Origin: Bacteriovoracaceae bacterium
Lineage (GTDB): Bacteria > Bdellovibrionota > UBA1018
Assembly: GCA_947446835.1 (NCBI GenBank)
Contig: CANFHS010000084.1
Span: forward strand, 1-9,350
Direction of reading: 5' to 3'
DNA length: 9,350 bases
Under the pieces are notes generated by a model. That model did no database searches, was not told where the DNA came from, and worked only from the letters and a program-made list of their open reading frames with translations. Positions 1 through 6,200 of the stretch are shown piece after piece; position 1 is the first letter of the stretch, and each line of letters starts with the position of its first letter. The translations under genes were made by a program, and so were the position numbers.

Positions 1-254
1 AGGGCGCGCTGCACATCGGTCACCCCACCCGGAATGGCGTAGTAGGACGAGTTGGCCAGGCGCAGGATCTTGGCCGTCAGGCCCTGGTCCTTCTTGAGCA
101 CTTCGGCGATCTCCACGCTCGAGGAGGTGGGGTCGTTGATGAGCTCGTTGACCTTCACCGCGACGATGGGAAGCGTTGGAATTTCCTGGATCTTTTCGAG
201 AAGTTCCGTGTACTGGGCGTTGGTTTTCGGATTGTTTTCGGTGGGCAGGGCCAT
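1..254 (-). CDS. HDOD-domain signalling protein, N-terminal part (gene cut by left edge)
   Basis: The visible 84 codons start with MALPTENNPKTNAQYTELLE and go on to the pattern typical of the start of an HDOD domain: IPTLPIVAVKVNELI at about residues 24-38, DPTSSSVEIAEVLKKDQGLTAKILRLANSSYY at about 39-70, and a following G-G-V. HDOD domains are catalytically dead relatives of HD phosphohydrolases, found in cytoplasmic regulators of two-component, c-di-GMP and motility pathways. The start is supported by a good Shine-Dalgarno sequence, AAGGGGAGA at 266-274. An ATG further upstream (292-294) runs into a stop after six codons. There is no signal peptide or N-terminal receiver domain, so HDOD is the first domain. 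What follows it (nothing, GGDEF, kinase) lies outside the window. The family call is firm; the specific role is unknown. Confidence 0.85.
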   Translation of the reverse strand, partial: MALPTENNPKTNAQYTELLEKIQEIPTLPIVAVKVNELINDPTSSSVEIAEVLKKDQGLTAKILRLANSSYYAIPGGVTDVQRA

Positions 255-311
255 CCGGACACGCGTCTCCCCTTCAAGGTCTCTTCGGACACATGCCCGG
301 GATTCCTGAGG

Positions 312-324
312 GGATTCACAATCC
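312..324. promoter_or_regulatory. Short inverted repeat upstream of the HDOD gene
   Basis: GGATT and AATCC arms are separated by three bases in the 85-bp gap between the HDOD start codon and the terminator of the gene before it. Any promoter for the HDOD gene should lie in this gap, so this may be an operator. The arms are short and chance occurrence is possible. I see no convincing -35/-10 pair here. Confidence 0.2.
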
Positions 325-335
325 GGAATTCATGA

Positions 336-360
336 GGAAGACCGCCCGCTTCAGGGCGGG
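336..360 (-). terminator. Probable intrinsic terminator of the secreted-protein gene
   Basis: A perfect 6-bp GC stem (342-347 with 354-359, CCGCCC/GGGCGG) closes a 6-base loop just past the stop codon at 365. On the minus strand it is followed by GTCTTCCTC, a pyrimidine-rich but imperfect U-tract. It separates the two-gene exported unit from the HDOD gene. The weak U-tract limits certainty. Confidence 0.5.
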
Positions 361-364
361 CAGG

Positions 365-1435
365 TCAGGGCGTCCGGCGCAGGTAAAAGGCCTTGCGGCA
401 GCTTTGGGCCGAGTAACGGGGCCCCGCAATCAGCTCCGGGTGCTTCAGGGCATCCAGCATGGCCCCGATGGCGTTGCTCCCCGAGCCATTGATCTCGGCC
501 TTGCGGGCGTCATTTTCCCGACCCAGCAGCTCGTTCCAGGCCCCGTCCGCCTGGGCCGCCGCGCTGACCATGCCGCTCAGGCTTCCAGAGGCCAGGTCCT
601 CGACCAGCGAACTTCCCTTGCCCAGCAGCTTGCCCAGCCAGTCGTCCTGCGCGCACTCGGCGCGGCGGAACTGGGGGCCGCGGGTGGACTGGAAGTGCGC
701 GGGATCCATGAACGCCAGTCTCAGCAACATGCCCGCCCAAACGCGGTACCAGCTTCCCGCGTGGTCTCCCTGGAAGTCCGGGCCACGCTCCCGCAGATCA
801 CCGCGGGCGTCCACGAATTTGGCAAAGAACCGCCCCTGCCGTTCACGGCTCGATTTGAACTGGTAGCGGGGCCAGTCGAACCACCGGGCTTCGTTCCGCA
901 GCAGCTGGTGAATGGCCACCAGGGCGGCCCACAGGTTTCCCTTATGGAGCCGAAGGGAGGCTTCGAAGATCTGCAGGTGGTCGACCGAGGCATCCGGGCG
1001 GGACAGCACCCAACGTTCCAGTTCGTCCACATGCGAGGTGGTGAAGTCCCGATCCCTGAGCTCATCGCCCTGCAGGTAGCGTGCAAAGCCCATCCCTTGC
1101 CGCTTCACCCCACCCGACTGGAGCGTCACGACCTGCACTTCGGCCCGATTCAGGTAGTAGGAGCCGCGCGTGGTGTCGCGGGCAATGCGCGCCATGCAGT
1201 ATCCCAGGTCGCGAGGATCCAAGGTCACGCTCTGCGAGCCCGGATAAGGATAAATGGCGCCGCAGGCACTGGAATGCGTGTAGGCGGCCTTTTCTTGAAT
1301 CGAGAGCTTCACGCCCCAGGCGGCCCGGCAGGGCACGGGGGGCGCAGTGCCCGCGGGCGGACCTGCCCATCCGGCCGTTACGCCGGCTCCAAGAATGGCA
1401 ACCAGGATGCGGAACCCCGGGAGTCGCCCCATCAT
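365..1435 (-). CDS. Exported protein of unknown function (356 aa)
   Basis: The protein begins MMGRLPGFRILVAILGAG, a basic n-region and hydrophobic core typical of a Sec signal peptide, with likely cleavage soon after about residue 23 (GWA). The mature part has few, scattered cysteines (VPC, SACG, GYCM, AECA, SCRK) and aromatic, charged helical stretches such as HVDELERW and AALVAIHQLL. I recognise no family or catalytic motif. The start at 1435 was chosen because it sits in an ATGA overlap with the stop of the upstream lipoprotein gene and gives a clean signal peptide; the reading frame stays open to 1651, but that extension is arginine-rich, low in complexity and antisense-like. An intrinsic-terminator-like hairpin follows the stop. 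With its partner it probably works in the cell envelope. Periplasmic or secreted location is an inference. Confidence 0.7.
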   Translation of the reverse strand: MMGRLPGFRILVAILGAGVTAGWAGPPAGTAPPVPCRAAWGVKLSIQEKAAYTHSSACGAIYPYPGSQSVTLDPRDLGYCMARIARDTTRGSYYLNRAEVQVVTLQSGGVKRQGMGFARYLQGDELRDRDFTTSHVDELERWVLSRPDASVDHLQIFEASLRLHKGNLWAALVAIHQLLRNEARWFDWPRYQFKSSRERQGRFFAKFVDARGDLRERGPDFQGDHAGSWYRVWAGMLLRLAFMDPAHFQSTRGPQFRRAECAQDDWLGKLLGKGSSLVEDLASGSLSGMVSAAAQADGAWNELLGRENDARKAEINGSGSNAIGAMLDALKHPELIAGPRYSAQSCRKAFYLRRTP

Positions 1436-1875
1436 GGACTTGGGGGCGTCTCCGGCTTCCACTTCACGGCAATGCCCTGGGTGAGCACCTGGCCCTCGGC
1501 GCCGTCGTCCGAACACTCGGCTCTGGGATAGGTTTCCACTCGTCCGTCCGCCAGCACGACCACGGCCTTGATGTCGACGACGGCCTCGCCTCCGGCGTCG
1601 CGAGCCCGACTGAGCAGATCGCGCGCGGCCTTGTTGAAGTAGTTCTTGCACAGGTCCTGCTCTTCGTACTGCTCGGTCAGCGTCGGAAACTCGACCTTAG
1701 TTTTGACCACGCCCAGGCTCTGGAACGGGCGTTTGGGATCGCCGATGAAGGCGCCTTTGGGCCATTCATAATGCTTGACCTTGGGAGTCGGAACAGACGA
1801 GCACCCTGCCGTGCCCAGCAAAAAAACTCCGATCCAGAACCGCAGAAGCGGTGCGAGGCGTGAATTCGGGACCAT
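1432..1875 (-). CDS. Small putative lipoprotein of unknown function (147 aa)
   Basis: From the ATG at 1875 the protein starts MVPNSRLAPLLRFWIGVFLL and reaches GTAGCSS, with Cys25 as candidate lipidation site. The lipobox is imperfect because position -3 is Thr rather than Leu. Cys25 is followed by SSVPTP, a typical short linker. The C-terminal part has a compact alternating pattern (GGEAVVDIKAVVVLADGRVE, then AECSDDGAEGQVLTQGIAV), suggesting a small beta-rich domain with two further cysteines. No function is recognised. The frame is open back to 1953, but the longer start would bury the signal sequence. A good -10-like GATAAT at 1895-1900 also fits the shorter start. The stop overlaps the next gene's start as ATGA, so the two are translationally coupled and probably cotranscribed. 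Confidence 0.7.
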   Translation of the reverse strand: MVPNSRLAPLLRFWIGVFLLGTAGCSSVPTPKVKHYEWPKGAFIGDPKRPFQSLGVVKTKVEFPTLTEQYEEQDLCKNYFNKAARDLLSRARDAGGEAVVDIKAVVVLADGRVETYPRAECSDDGAEGQVLTQGIAVKWKPETPPSP

Positions 1876-1894
1876 GCAGTTTCCAGAGTAACAA

Positions 1895-1900
1895 ATTATC
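1895..1900 (-). promoter_or_regulatory. Candidate -10 element for the lipoprotein/exported-protein pair
   Basis: The minus strand reads GATAAT, five of six matches to TATAAT, about 20 bases before the chosen ATG at 1875. No good -35 lies 17 bases upstream (the hexamer there is near CGAGAA), so an activator or another sigma factor might be needed. Transcription from here would exclude the longer start at 1953. Confidence 0.35.
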
Positions 1901-1932
1901 GGCGACGCCCACTGCCTTTCTCGGTGGGGGGA

Positions 1933-1959
1933 TTGCCAAGTCAGGAAACTCATTCTAAA
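1933..1959 (+). promoter_or_regulatory. Weak candidate promoter for the exported-protein gene at 2000
   Basis: TTGCCA (1933-1938) resembles a -35, and TCTAAA (1954-1959) is a moderate -10 with a short 15-base spacer. The palindrome at 1958-1970 begins at its edge, where an operator could act. Both hexamers are imperfect, so this is tentative. Confidence 0.25.
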
Positions 1960-1970
1960 CGCAATGCGTT
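1958..1970. promoter_or_regulatory. 13-bp palindrome in the divergent intergenic region
   Basis: AACGCA and TGCGTT are perfect 6-base arms around one central base, with an imperfect CTA/TAG extension on both sides. It lies between the divergent lipoprotein unit and the gene at 2000, about 30 bases upstream of the latter's start codon. The position suits a repressor site near the +1 region. No binding protein is identified in the window. Confidence 0.35.
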
Positions 1971-1999
1971 AGATCAACCCTTCCCCAAGGAGAGAAAAA

Positions 2000-2518
2000 A
2001 TGAAGACGAAGATCCTGTTCCCTGTGATGGCGTTCGCGGCTCTGGCCTCGGCCCAGCTGGCTCTGGCCGGCGACGGCGTGCCCGGCTTCGCGATCGGAAG
2101 CAACTCGCCCCAGGCCCTGCGCATCCTGATCGAAAATGCTCCGAAGCTTTCATTCAAGAACGAAAACGACCTTCCGGAAGAAGACCGCAGGCTCTCGTTC
2201 CAGGGCTACCTGGCGCAGCAGCTGACGTCGACCTTGGACCGGACGCCGGGCGCTCCCTACGTGCTGACGCGCGTGATTTCGGGCTGCGAGCCCGCAGCCG
2301 AACCCGCCAAGGTGCAGGTCTGCACGGTCAGCATCTCGCGCGCCCTGTACCGCTTCAACCCGAGCACCCGCGAAGAAGCCAAGCTTCCGTTCGATGAGGC
2401 GGGCGAAGGCGACATGACGAACTTCCGCTTCCAGGTCAAGTCGACCTGGGACGCCGCCAGCGGCAAGATCCTGCGCAGCGTGGTGGGCAACGCGGTCCGC
2501 GTCAGCCTCGCCGGCTGA
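2000..2518 (+). CDS. Small exported protein of unknown function (172 aa)
   Basis: The protein opens with a textbook Sec signal peptide: MKTK, then a hydrophobic core (ILFPVMAFAALASAQL), then a probable cleavage site at ALA|GDG near residue 23. The mature chain of about 150 residues has only two cysteines (SGCEPA and VQVCTV, about ten residues apart), which could form one disulfide. The C-terminal half alternates in a way that suggests beta strands (RFQVKSTWDAASGKILRSVV, NAVRVSLAG). I recognise no family. The start is well supported: AAGGAGAG at 1987-1994 is five bases before the ATG. It is a single-gene unit, divergent from the lipoprotein pair and convergent with kamA, with a strong hairpin after it. 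It is likely periplasmic. Confidence 0.75.
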   Translation: MKTKILFPVMAFAALASAQLALAGDGVPGFAIGSNSPQALRILIENAPKLSFKNENDLPEEDRRLSFQGYLAQQLTSTLDRTPGAPYVLTRVISGCEPAAEPAKVQVCTVSISRALYRFNPSTREEAKLPFDEAGEGDMTNFRFQVKSTWDAASGKILRSVVGNAVRVSLAG

Positions 2519-2540
2519 TCGCGCACCGGGTTCCTGGAAA

Positions 2541-2584
2541 AGACGACGGCCAGCTTCCCGATGGGAGGCTGGCCGTTCTCGTTT
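2541..2584. terminator. Bidirectional intrinsic terminator between convergent genes
   Basis: Arms 2546-2559 and 2563-2576 form a 14-bp stem with a single T-G wobble and a 3-base loop. On the plus strand it is followed by TTCTCGTTTC. On the minus strand it is followed by CGTCTTTTC. It can therefore end both the exported-protein transcript and the kamA transcript, which converge here. Confidence 0.8.
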
Positions 2585-2602
2585 CAGCAAACCCTGAAGG
2601 AC

Positions 2603-3757
2603 TCAGGGCTCGATGTATTCGTATTCCTTGCCCTTGTAGTTGCGAAGCTTCCAGGTCTTGCCTTCGTGCCCGATGAGATAATCGGGGGGCAGGAGCGGGA
2701 TCTTGCCGCCGCCGCCGGGAGCGTCGATCACGTAGTGCGGAACCGCCATGCCGGAGGTCCATCCGCGCAGCTTGCGGATGATTTCGAGGCCCGTTTCCAC
2801 GGGCGTCCGGAAGTGGCTGATGCCCTGGGACATGTCGCACTGGAAAATGTAGTACGGCCGCACGCGCATCATGAGGAGCTTGTGGTTCAGCTCCTTGACG
2901 ATCTCGGCCTTGTCGTTGACGCCCTTGAGCAGCACCATCTGGTTGTTGATCACGCAGCCTGCGTCCGCCAGGCGAGTGCAGGCGTCGAAGGTCTCGCGCG
3001 TGACTTCCTTGGGATGATTGAAGTGCGTGTGGATGAACACCGGATGGTACTTGCGGAGCATCTGCACGAACGAATCGGTGATGCGCTGGGGCAGCGTGAC
3101 CAGGTTGCGGGTGCCCAGACGGAACACCTCGATGTGGTCCATGGCCCGCAGGCGCGACAGGATGTACTCCAGCCGCTCGTCGGAGTTTGACAGCGGATCG
3201 CCGCCGGAAATGATGACGTCGCGGATTTCCTTGTGCTCCTCGATGTACTTCAGGCCGGCTTCCAGCTGCGCCGTCTGGGCGGCCGAAGACGGATCCGACA
3301 CCTTGCGCTTGCGCGTGCAGTGGCGGCAATACACCGGGCAGTTGTGCGTGGTGTAGAACAGCACGCGATCCGGGTAACGGTGGGTCACACCCGGCACCGG
3401 CATGTCTTTTTCCTCGCCGAGCGGATCTTCCATTTCGGCCGGATGGATGAAGAGCTCGCCCATCTTGGGAACCGACTGAAGGCGGATGGGACAGTTGGGA
3501 TCGTCCTTGTCCATGAGCGACGCGTAGTACGGCGTGATGCCCATGTTGAACTGCTCGTGCGACTGGGCAAACGCGTTGCGCTCTTCCTCGTTGACGTGGA
3601 TCACCTTTTCGAGCTGTTCCATCGACTTGATGCGCTTCTGCTGCTGCCAGACCCAGTTGTTCCAGTCCTTGTCGCTCGTGTCCTTCCAGACGTCGGGACG
3701 CTCGGGGGACTTGTAACGATCGCGGACGTTGTTCTTGGTGACAATCTCAAGAGCCAT
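2603..3757 (-). CDS. kamA: L-lysine 2,3-aminomutase family radical SAM/PLP enzyme
   Basis: Lysine 2,3-aminomutases convert L-lysine to L-beta-lysine using a 4Fe-4S cluster, S-adenosylmethionine and PLP. The cluster motif CPVYCRHC places the ligands at Cys140, Cys144 and Cys147. SGGDPL (184-189) is the conserved loop of the family. PGGGGK ends in the PLP lysine, Lys352. Asp308 (in QCDMS) and Asp345 (in VIDAP) match the substrate-binding Asp293 and Asp330 of the Clostridium subterminale enzyme, with a constant offset of 15. The chain (384 aa) ends at EYIEP, where the clostridial enzyme (416 aa) continues into a Cys-rich zinc site, and the partner Cys268 is Lys283 here. Beta-lysine can feed lysine catabolism, osmolyte or antibiotic synthesis; an EpmB-like role on EF-P is the alternative. 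No ablB, kamD/E, epmA or efp is adjacent. The start has a GAGGTG ribosome-binding site (3762-3767). Confidence 0.92.
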   Translation of the reverse strand: MALEIVTKNNVRDRYKSPERPDVWKDTSDKDWNNWVWQQQKRIKSMEQLEKVIHVNEEERNAFAQSHEQFNMGITPYYASLMDKDDPNCPIRLQSVPKMGELFIHPAEMEDPLGEEKDMPVPGVTHRYPDRVLFYTTHNCPVYCRHCTRKRKVSDPSSAAQTAQLEAGLKYIEEHKEIRDVIISGGDPLSNSDERLEYILSRLRAMDHIEVFRLGTRNLVTLPQRITDSFVQMLRKYHPVFIHTHFNHPKEVTRETFDACTRLADAGCVINNQMVLLKGVNDKAEIVKELNHKLLMMRVRPYYIFQCDMSQGISHFRTPVETGLEIIRKLRGWTSGMAVPHYVIDAPGGGGKIPLLPPDYLIGHEGKTWKLRNYKGKEYEYIEP

Positions 3758-3798
3758 CAGGCACCTCGGTGGACGATGTAAAAATTGGGCAGATGCTC

Positions 3799-3826
3799 AA
3801 AAACTGCCACATTCCCGTGGGACAGT
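3799..3826 (-). terminator. Intrinsic terminator of the feo operon
   Basis: On the minus strand, beginning 7 bases after the TAG stop of the Cys-rich gene, ACTG-(TC)-CCAC pairs with GTGG-CAGT around a GGGAAT loop, and TTTTT follows. The two-base bulge is the only flaw. It separates the feo operon from kamA, whose start is only about 40 bases further on. kamA therefore needs its own promoter in this short gap or relies on read-through. Confidence 0.7.
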
Positions 3827-3832
3827 ACAGTG

Positions 3833-4072
3833 CTAGCCGCTTCCCATGGCGAGGGGCAGGCCCGCTGGACCGGTGGCACAGCCGCCGCCGCTGGAACACG
3901 TTCCGCAGCCCGAAGCGGCCTGTCGCCCCCGGAGCCGCATGGCCCAGGCGACCCTGCCCTTCCGGAGCAGGGCACGCGACAAGGGTCCGGCCAGGTGCTC
4001 GCGGAAAAACCGCAGCCCCAGCCATCCCACGCAGGCCGCAACAATGGCCAGGGAAAGCACTTCCTGGATCAT
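3833..4072 (-). CDS. FeoB-associated small Cys-rich membrane protein (79 aa)
   Basis: The protein starts MIQEVLSLAIVAACVGWLGL, a single membrane helix at about residues 3-21, followed by a basic stretch (RKGRVAWAMRLRGR) and a C-terminal Cys/Gly-rich tail with Cys56, Cys59 and Cys65 (CGTC then SSGGGC). This layout of one N-terminal helix and a cytoplasmic Cys cluster is that of the small FeoB-associated Cys-rich proteins encoded after feoB in many bacteria. A role as a FeoC-like partner or iron-handling tail of the FeoB complex is inferred. The ATG at 4072 overlaps the feoB stop as ATGA. The frame continues upstream to 5272 without a stop, but that part is the antisense-like shadow of feoB. 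The gene closes the operon, with a terminator just after it. Confidence 0.75.
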   Translation of the reverse strand: MIQEVLSLAIVAACVGWLGLRFFREHLAGPLSRALLRKGRVAWAMRLRGRQAASGCGTCSSGGGCATGPAGLPLAMGSG

Positions 4073-5970
4073 CCCCACCCCAGAAGCCGGAAACCCTGAT
4101 AGGTCAGGAAAGATCCCAGGTAGGCCAGGACCGTCAGGTACCCCAGCATGAACAGGGGCCAGCGCCAGGAGTTGGTCTCGCGCCGGGTAACCGCAACGGT
4201 CGACAGGCATTGCAGCGCCAGGATGTACCAGACCAGGAGGCTTGCGGCGGTGGCCGTCGACCAGCTCTGATGGAGCGCCTGGCCCAGCGCCTGGGTCATG
4301 TTGCCCGGATCGGCTTCGCCCTTGGCCTCGATCGAGTACACGGTGGCCAGGGCACTGACCATCACCTCGCGGGCCGCGAAGCCCGGAATGAGGGCCACGC
4401 CGATGCGCCAGTCGAAGCCCAGCGGCCGGATGAGGGGCTCGATGGCATGACCGATCCGGCCGGCGTAGCTGGAATCGATGGCCGGCCCTGCGGCTCCGGC
4501 GGGCGCCTTGGGGTAAGTCGACAGGAACCAGACCACCACGCTGAGCGCCAGGATGACGGTACCCGCCCGGCGCACAAAAAGCCGCGCCCGTTCCCAGAGA
4601 CCGTAGGTCACGTTGCCCCAGGCCGGCATCTTGTAGGTGGGAAGCTCCATGAGCAGCTCGGGCGTCGGCCCCCGGAACAGGGTCCGCCGGAAGATGACGG
4701 CCATGCCGAGCGCGGCCACGATGCCGCCCAGGTAAAGCGCCATCATCACGCCCGCCTGCATGCCGATGGGCCCCAGGAGCGGCCGGTCCGGCACGAACGC
4801 CGCGATCAGCAACGTATACACCGGCAGACGCGCCGAGCAGGTGGTGAGCGGCGCCACCAGGATGGTGATGAGGCGATCCCGGCGGTCCGCGATGGTCCGC
4901 GTGGCCATGATTCCCGGAATGGCGCAGGCGTAAGACGACAGCAGCGGAATGAAGGAACGCCCGTTCAGCCCCACGCGACCCATGAGGTTGTCCATGAGGA
5001 AGGCGGCGCGCGCCATGTAGCCCGAATCCTCGAGCACCAGGATGAAGGCAAAGAGCAGCAGGATCTGTGGCAGGAACACCAGCACACCGCCCACGCCGGC
5101 GATGACACCGTCCACGAGCAGGCTCTGCAGGGGACCTTCGGGAAGGATCGTCGAGACGGTTTGCCCCAGCCAGCCCACCCCGCCCTGGATCAACGTCTTG
5201 GGGAGCTCCGCCCAGCTGAAGATGGCCTGGAACATCAGCGCGAGCACCACCAGGAGCAGCAGACTGCCCCACATCGGATGCAGCACGATGCGGTCGATGC
5301 GGTCAGTCCAGAGCGTCGGGGCCAGGGGACGGCGAACCGCCGCGCGAAGCACGCGGTCCACTTCGAGGAACCGCAGGCGCACATCCTCCGCCTTGGGCTT
5401 TTTCCAGTCCGCGGCCGGCCTGGGGGCGCCGGCGTCGGGCAGCGCGCCCAGACGGGATTCGATGGCCTCGAGCAGCTCGGGGATGCCCCGGCGCTTGACC
5501 GCCACGGTGGGCACGACCGGCACGCCCAGCTCGCGCGCCAGCGCGTCCAGATCGAGTTCCAGGCCGCGCGACCGCGCCAGGTCCATCATGTTCAGCGCCA
5601 GCACCACGGGGCGGCCCAGGTCGCGCAGCTCCAGGACGAGCGAAAGATTGCGCTCCAGGTTCGTGGCATCGGCCACGGCCACCAGCAGTCCTGGCACCCG
5701 CTCTTCGGCGGCGTGCCCCAGCAGCACGTCGCGGGTCACCTCCTCGTCGGGAGTGCGGGCGTCCAGGCTGTAGGTCCCTGGCAGATCCAGGATCTGCAGC
5801 TCCCGGCCGCTGGCCGTGCGCGTGCTGCCCTGCTTGCGCTCCACGGTCACGCCGGCGTAATTGCCCACCTTCTGGCGGCCACCGGTCAGCGCGTTGAAGA
5901 GCGCGGTCTTGCCGCAGTTCGGACTGCCAGCCAGGGCAATCAGGGGGGATTCCTGCGCCAAAGTGCTCAT
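4069..5970 (-). CDS. feoB: Ferrous iron transport protein B
   Basis: FeoB is the inner-membrane Fe(II) transporter with an N-terminal G-protein domain. The G1 P-loop is GSPNCGKT (15-22), the switch I threonine lies in NYAGVTVE (Thr42), G3 is DLPG (62-65) and G4 is NMMD (127-130). A GDI-like helical linker follows to about residue 215, then the membrane domain from about 235. The latter contains the signatures FLPQI, LEDSGYMARAAFLMD, SYACAIPGIMATRTI and CSARLPVY, and the repeat-related FAAREVMVSAL near the end. The 633 residues form a complete but compact FeoB, shorter than the 773-residue E. coli protein. It lacks a C-terminal Cys cluster, which here is on the separate small protein downstream. 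The start overlaps the feoA stop as ATGA, and GAGGT lies just upstream. Confidence 0.96.
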   Translation of the reverse strand: MSTLAQESPLIALAGSPNCGKTALFNALTGGRQKVGNYAGVTVERKQGSTRTASGRELQILDLPGTYSLDARTPDEEVTRDVLLGHAAEERVPGLLVAVADATNLERNLSLVLELRDLGRPVVLALNMMDLARSRGLELDLDALARELGVPVVPTVAVKRRGIPELLEAIESRLGALPDAGAPRPAADWKKPKAEDVRLRFLEVDRVLRAAVRRPLAPTLWTDRIDRIVLHPMWGSLLLLVVLALMFQAIFSWAELPKTLIQGGVGWLGQTVSTILPEGPLQSLLVDGVIAGVGGVLVFLPQILLLFAFILVLEDSGYMARAAFLMDNLMGRVGLNGRSFIPLLSSYACAIPGIMATRTIADRRDRLITILVAPLTTCSARLPVYTLLIAAFVPDRPLLGPIGMQAGVMMALYLGGIVAALGMAVIFRRTLFRGPTPELLMELPTYKMPAWGNVTYGLWERARLFVRRAGTVILALSVVVWFLSTYPKAPAGAAGPAIDSSYAGRIGHAIEPLIRPLGFDWRIGVALIPGFAAREVMVSALATVYSIEAKGEADPGNMTQALGQALHQSWSTATAASLLVWYILALQCLSTVAVTRRETNSWRWPLFMLGYLTVLAYLGSFLTYQGFRLLGWG

Positions 5971-6200
5971 ACCTCGACCTCGATCTGGTTGGCTTCGCGC
6001 CGGCGAAGCGCGATCAACGCCCCCCGTGCCCTCACGGCGATGGGATCGCCCGTGAAGGGTGCCGCATGGACCAGCTCGATCCGGCAGCCTTCCAGCAGGC
6101 CCATCTCCATGAACCGCCGGGTCAGCGAATCGTCGGCGGCCGAAACCGCCACGATGACTCCCGCCTGGCCCTTGGCCAGCTCTCCCAGACGCACCTTCAT
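5967..6200 (-). CDS. feoA: Ferrous iron transport protein A
   Basis: FeoA is a small cytoplasmic SH3-like protein that supports FeoB-mediated Fe(II) uptake. The 77 residues have the usual pattern: MKVRLGELAKGQAGVIV, then the conserved RRFMEMGLLEG (about 28-38), AAPFTGDPIAVR (about 46-57) and the closing ALIALRRREANQIEVEV. Length and motifs are standard and no fusion is present. Its start overlaps the stop of the ArsR-type gene as ATGA, and its stop overlaps the feoB start in the same way. GGAGGA about ten bases upstream, inside the regulator gene, is a good ribosome-binding site. It is therefore cotranscribed and probably coupled with both neighbours. Confidence 0.94.
   Translation of the reverse strand: MKVRLGELAKGQAGVIVAVSAADDSLTRRFMEMGLLEGCRIELVHAAPFTGDPIAVRARGALIALRRREANQIEVEV

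Noticed and set aside
176..1531. Plus-strand open frame of 451 codons
   Set aside because: It is antisense to the exported-protein gene, whose minus-strand frame has a signal peptide, an ATGA link and a terminator. The plus frame has none of these.
1436..1651. N-terminal extension of the exported protein at 365-1435
   Set aside because: The extension is arginine- and glycine-rich, overlaps the lipoprotein gene in another frame and would put the signal peptide inside the protein.
2502..3329. Minus-strand frame of 275 codons overlapping kamA
   Set aside because: It shares its strand with the conserved KamA frame but in another phase, has a biased composition and no motif.
3821..3836. GACAGTACAGTGCTAGC-like stretch resembling a strong promoter -10 region on the plus strand
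   Set aside because: No -35 lies at proper spacing upstream, and the bases are explained by the feo terminator and the end of the Cys-rich gene. Treated as chance.
4073..5272. Long extension of the small Cys-rich protein's frame inside feoB
   Set aside because: It overlaps the well-conserved feoB membrane domain in another frame. Only the part after the ATG at 4072 has a membrane helix and Cys tail of its own.
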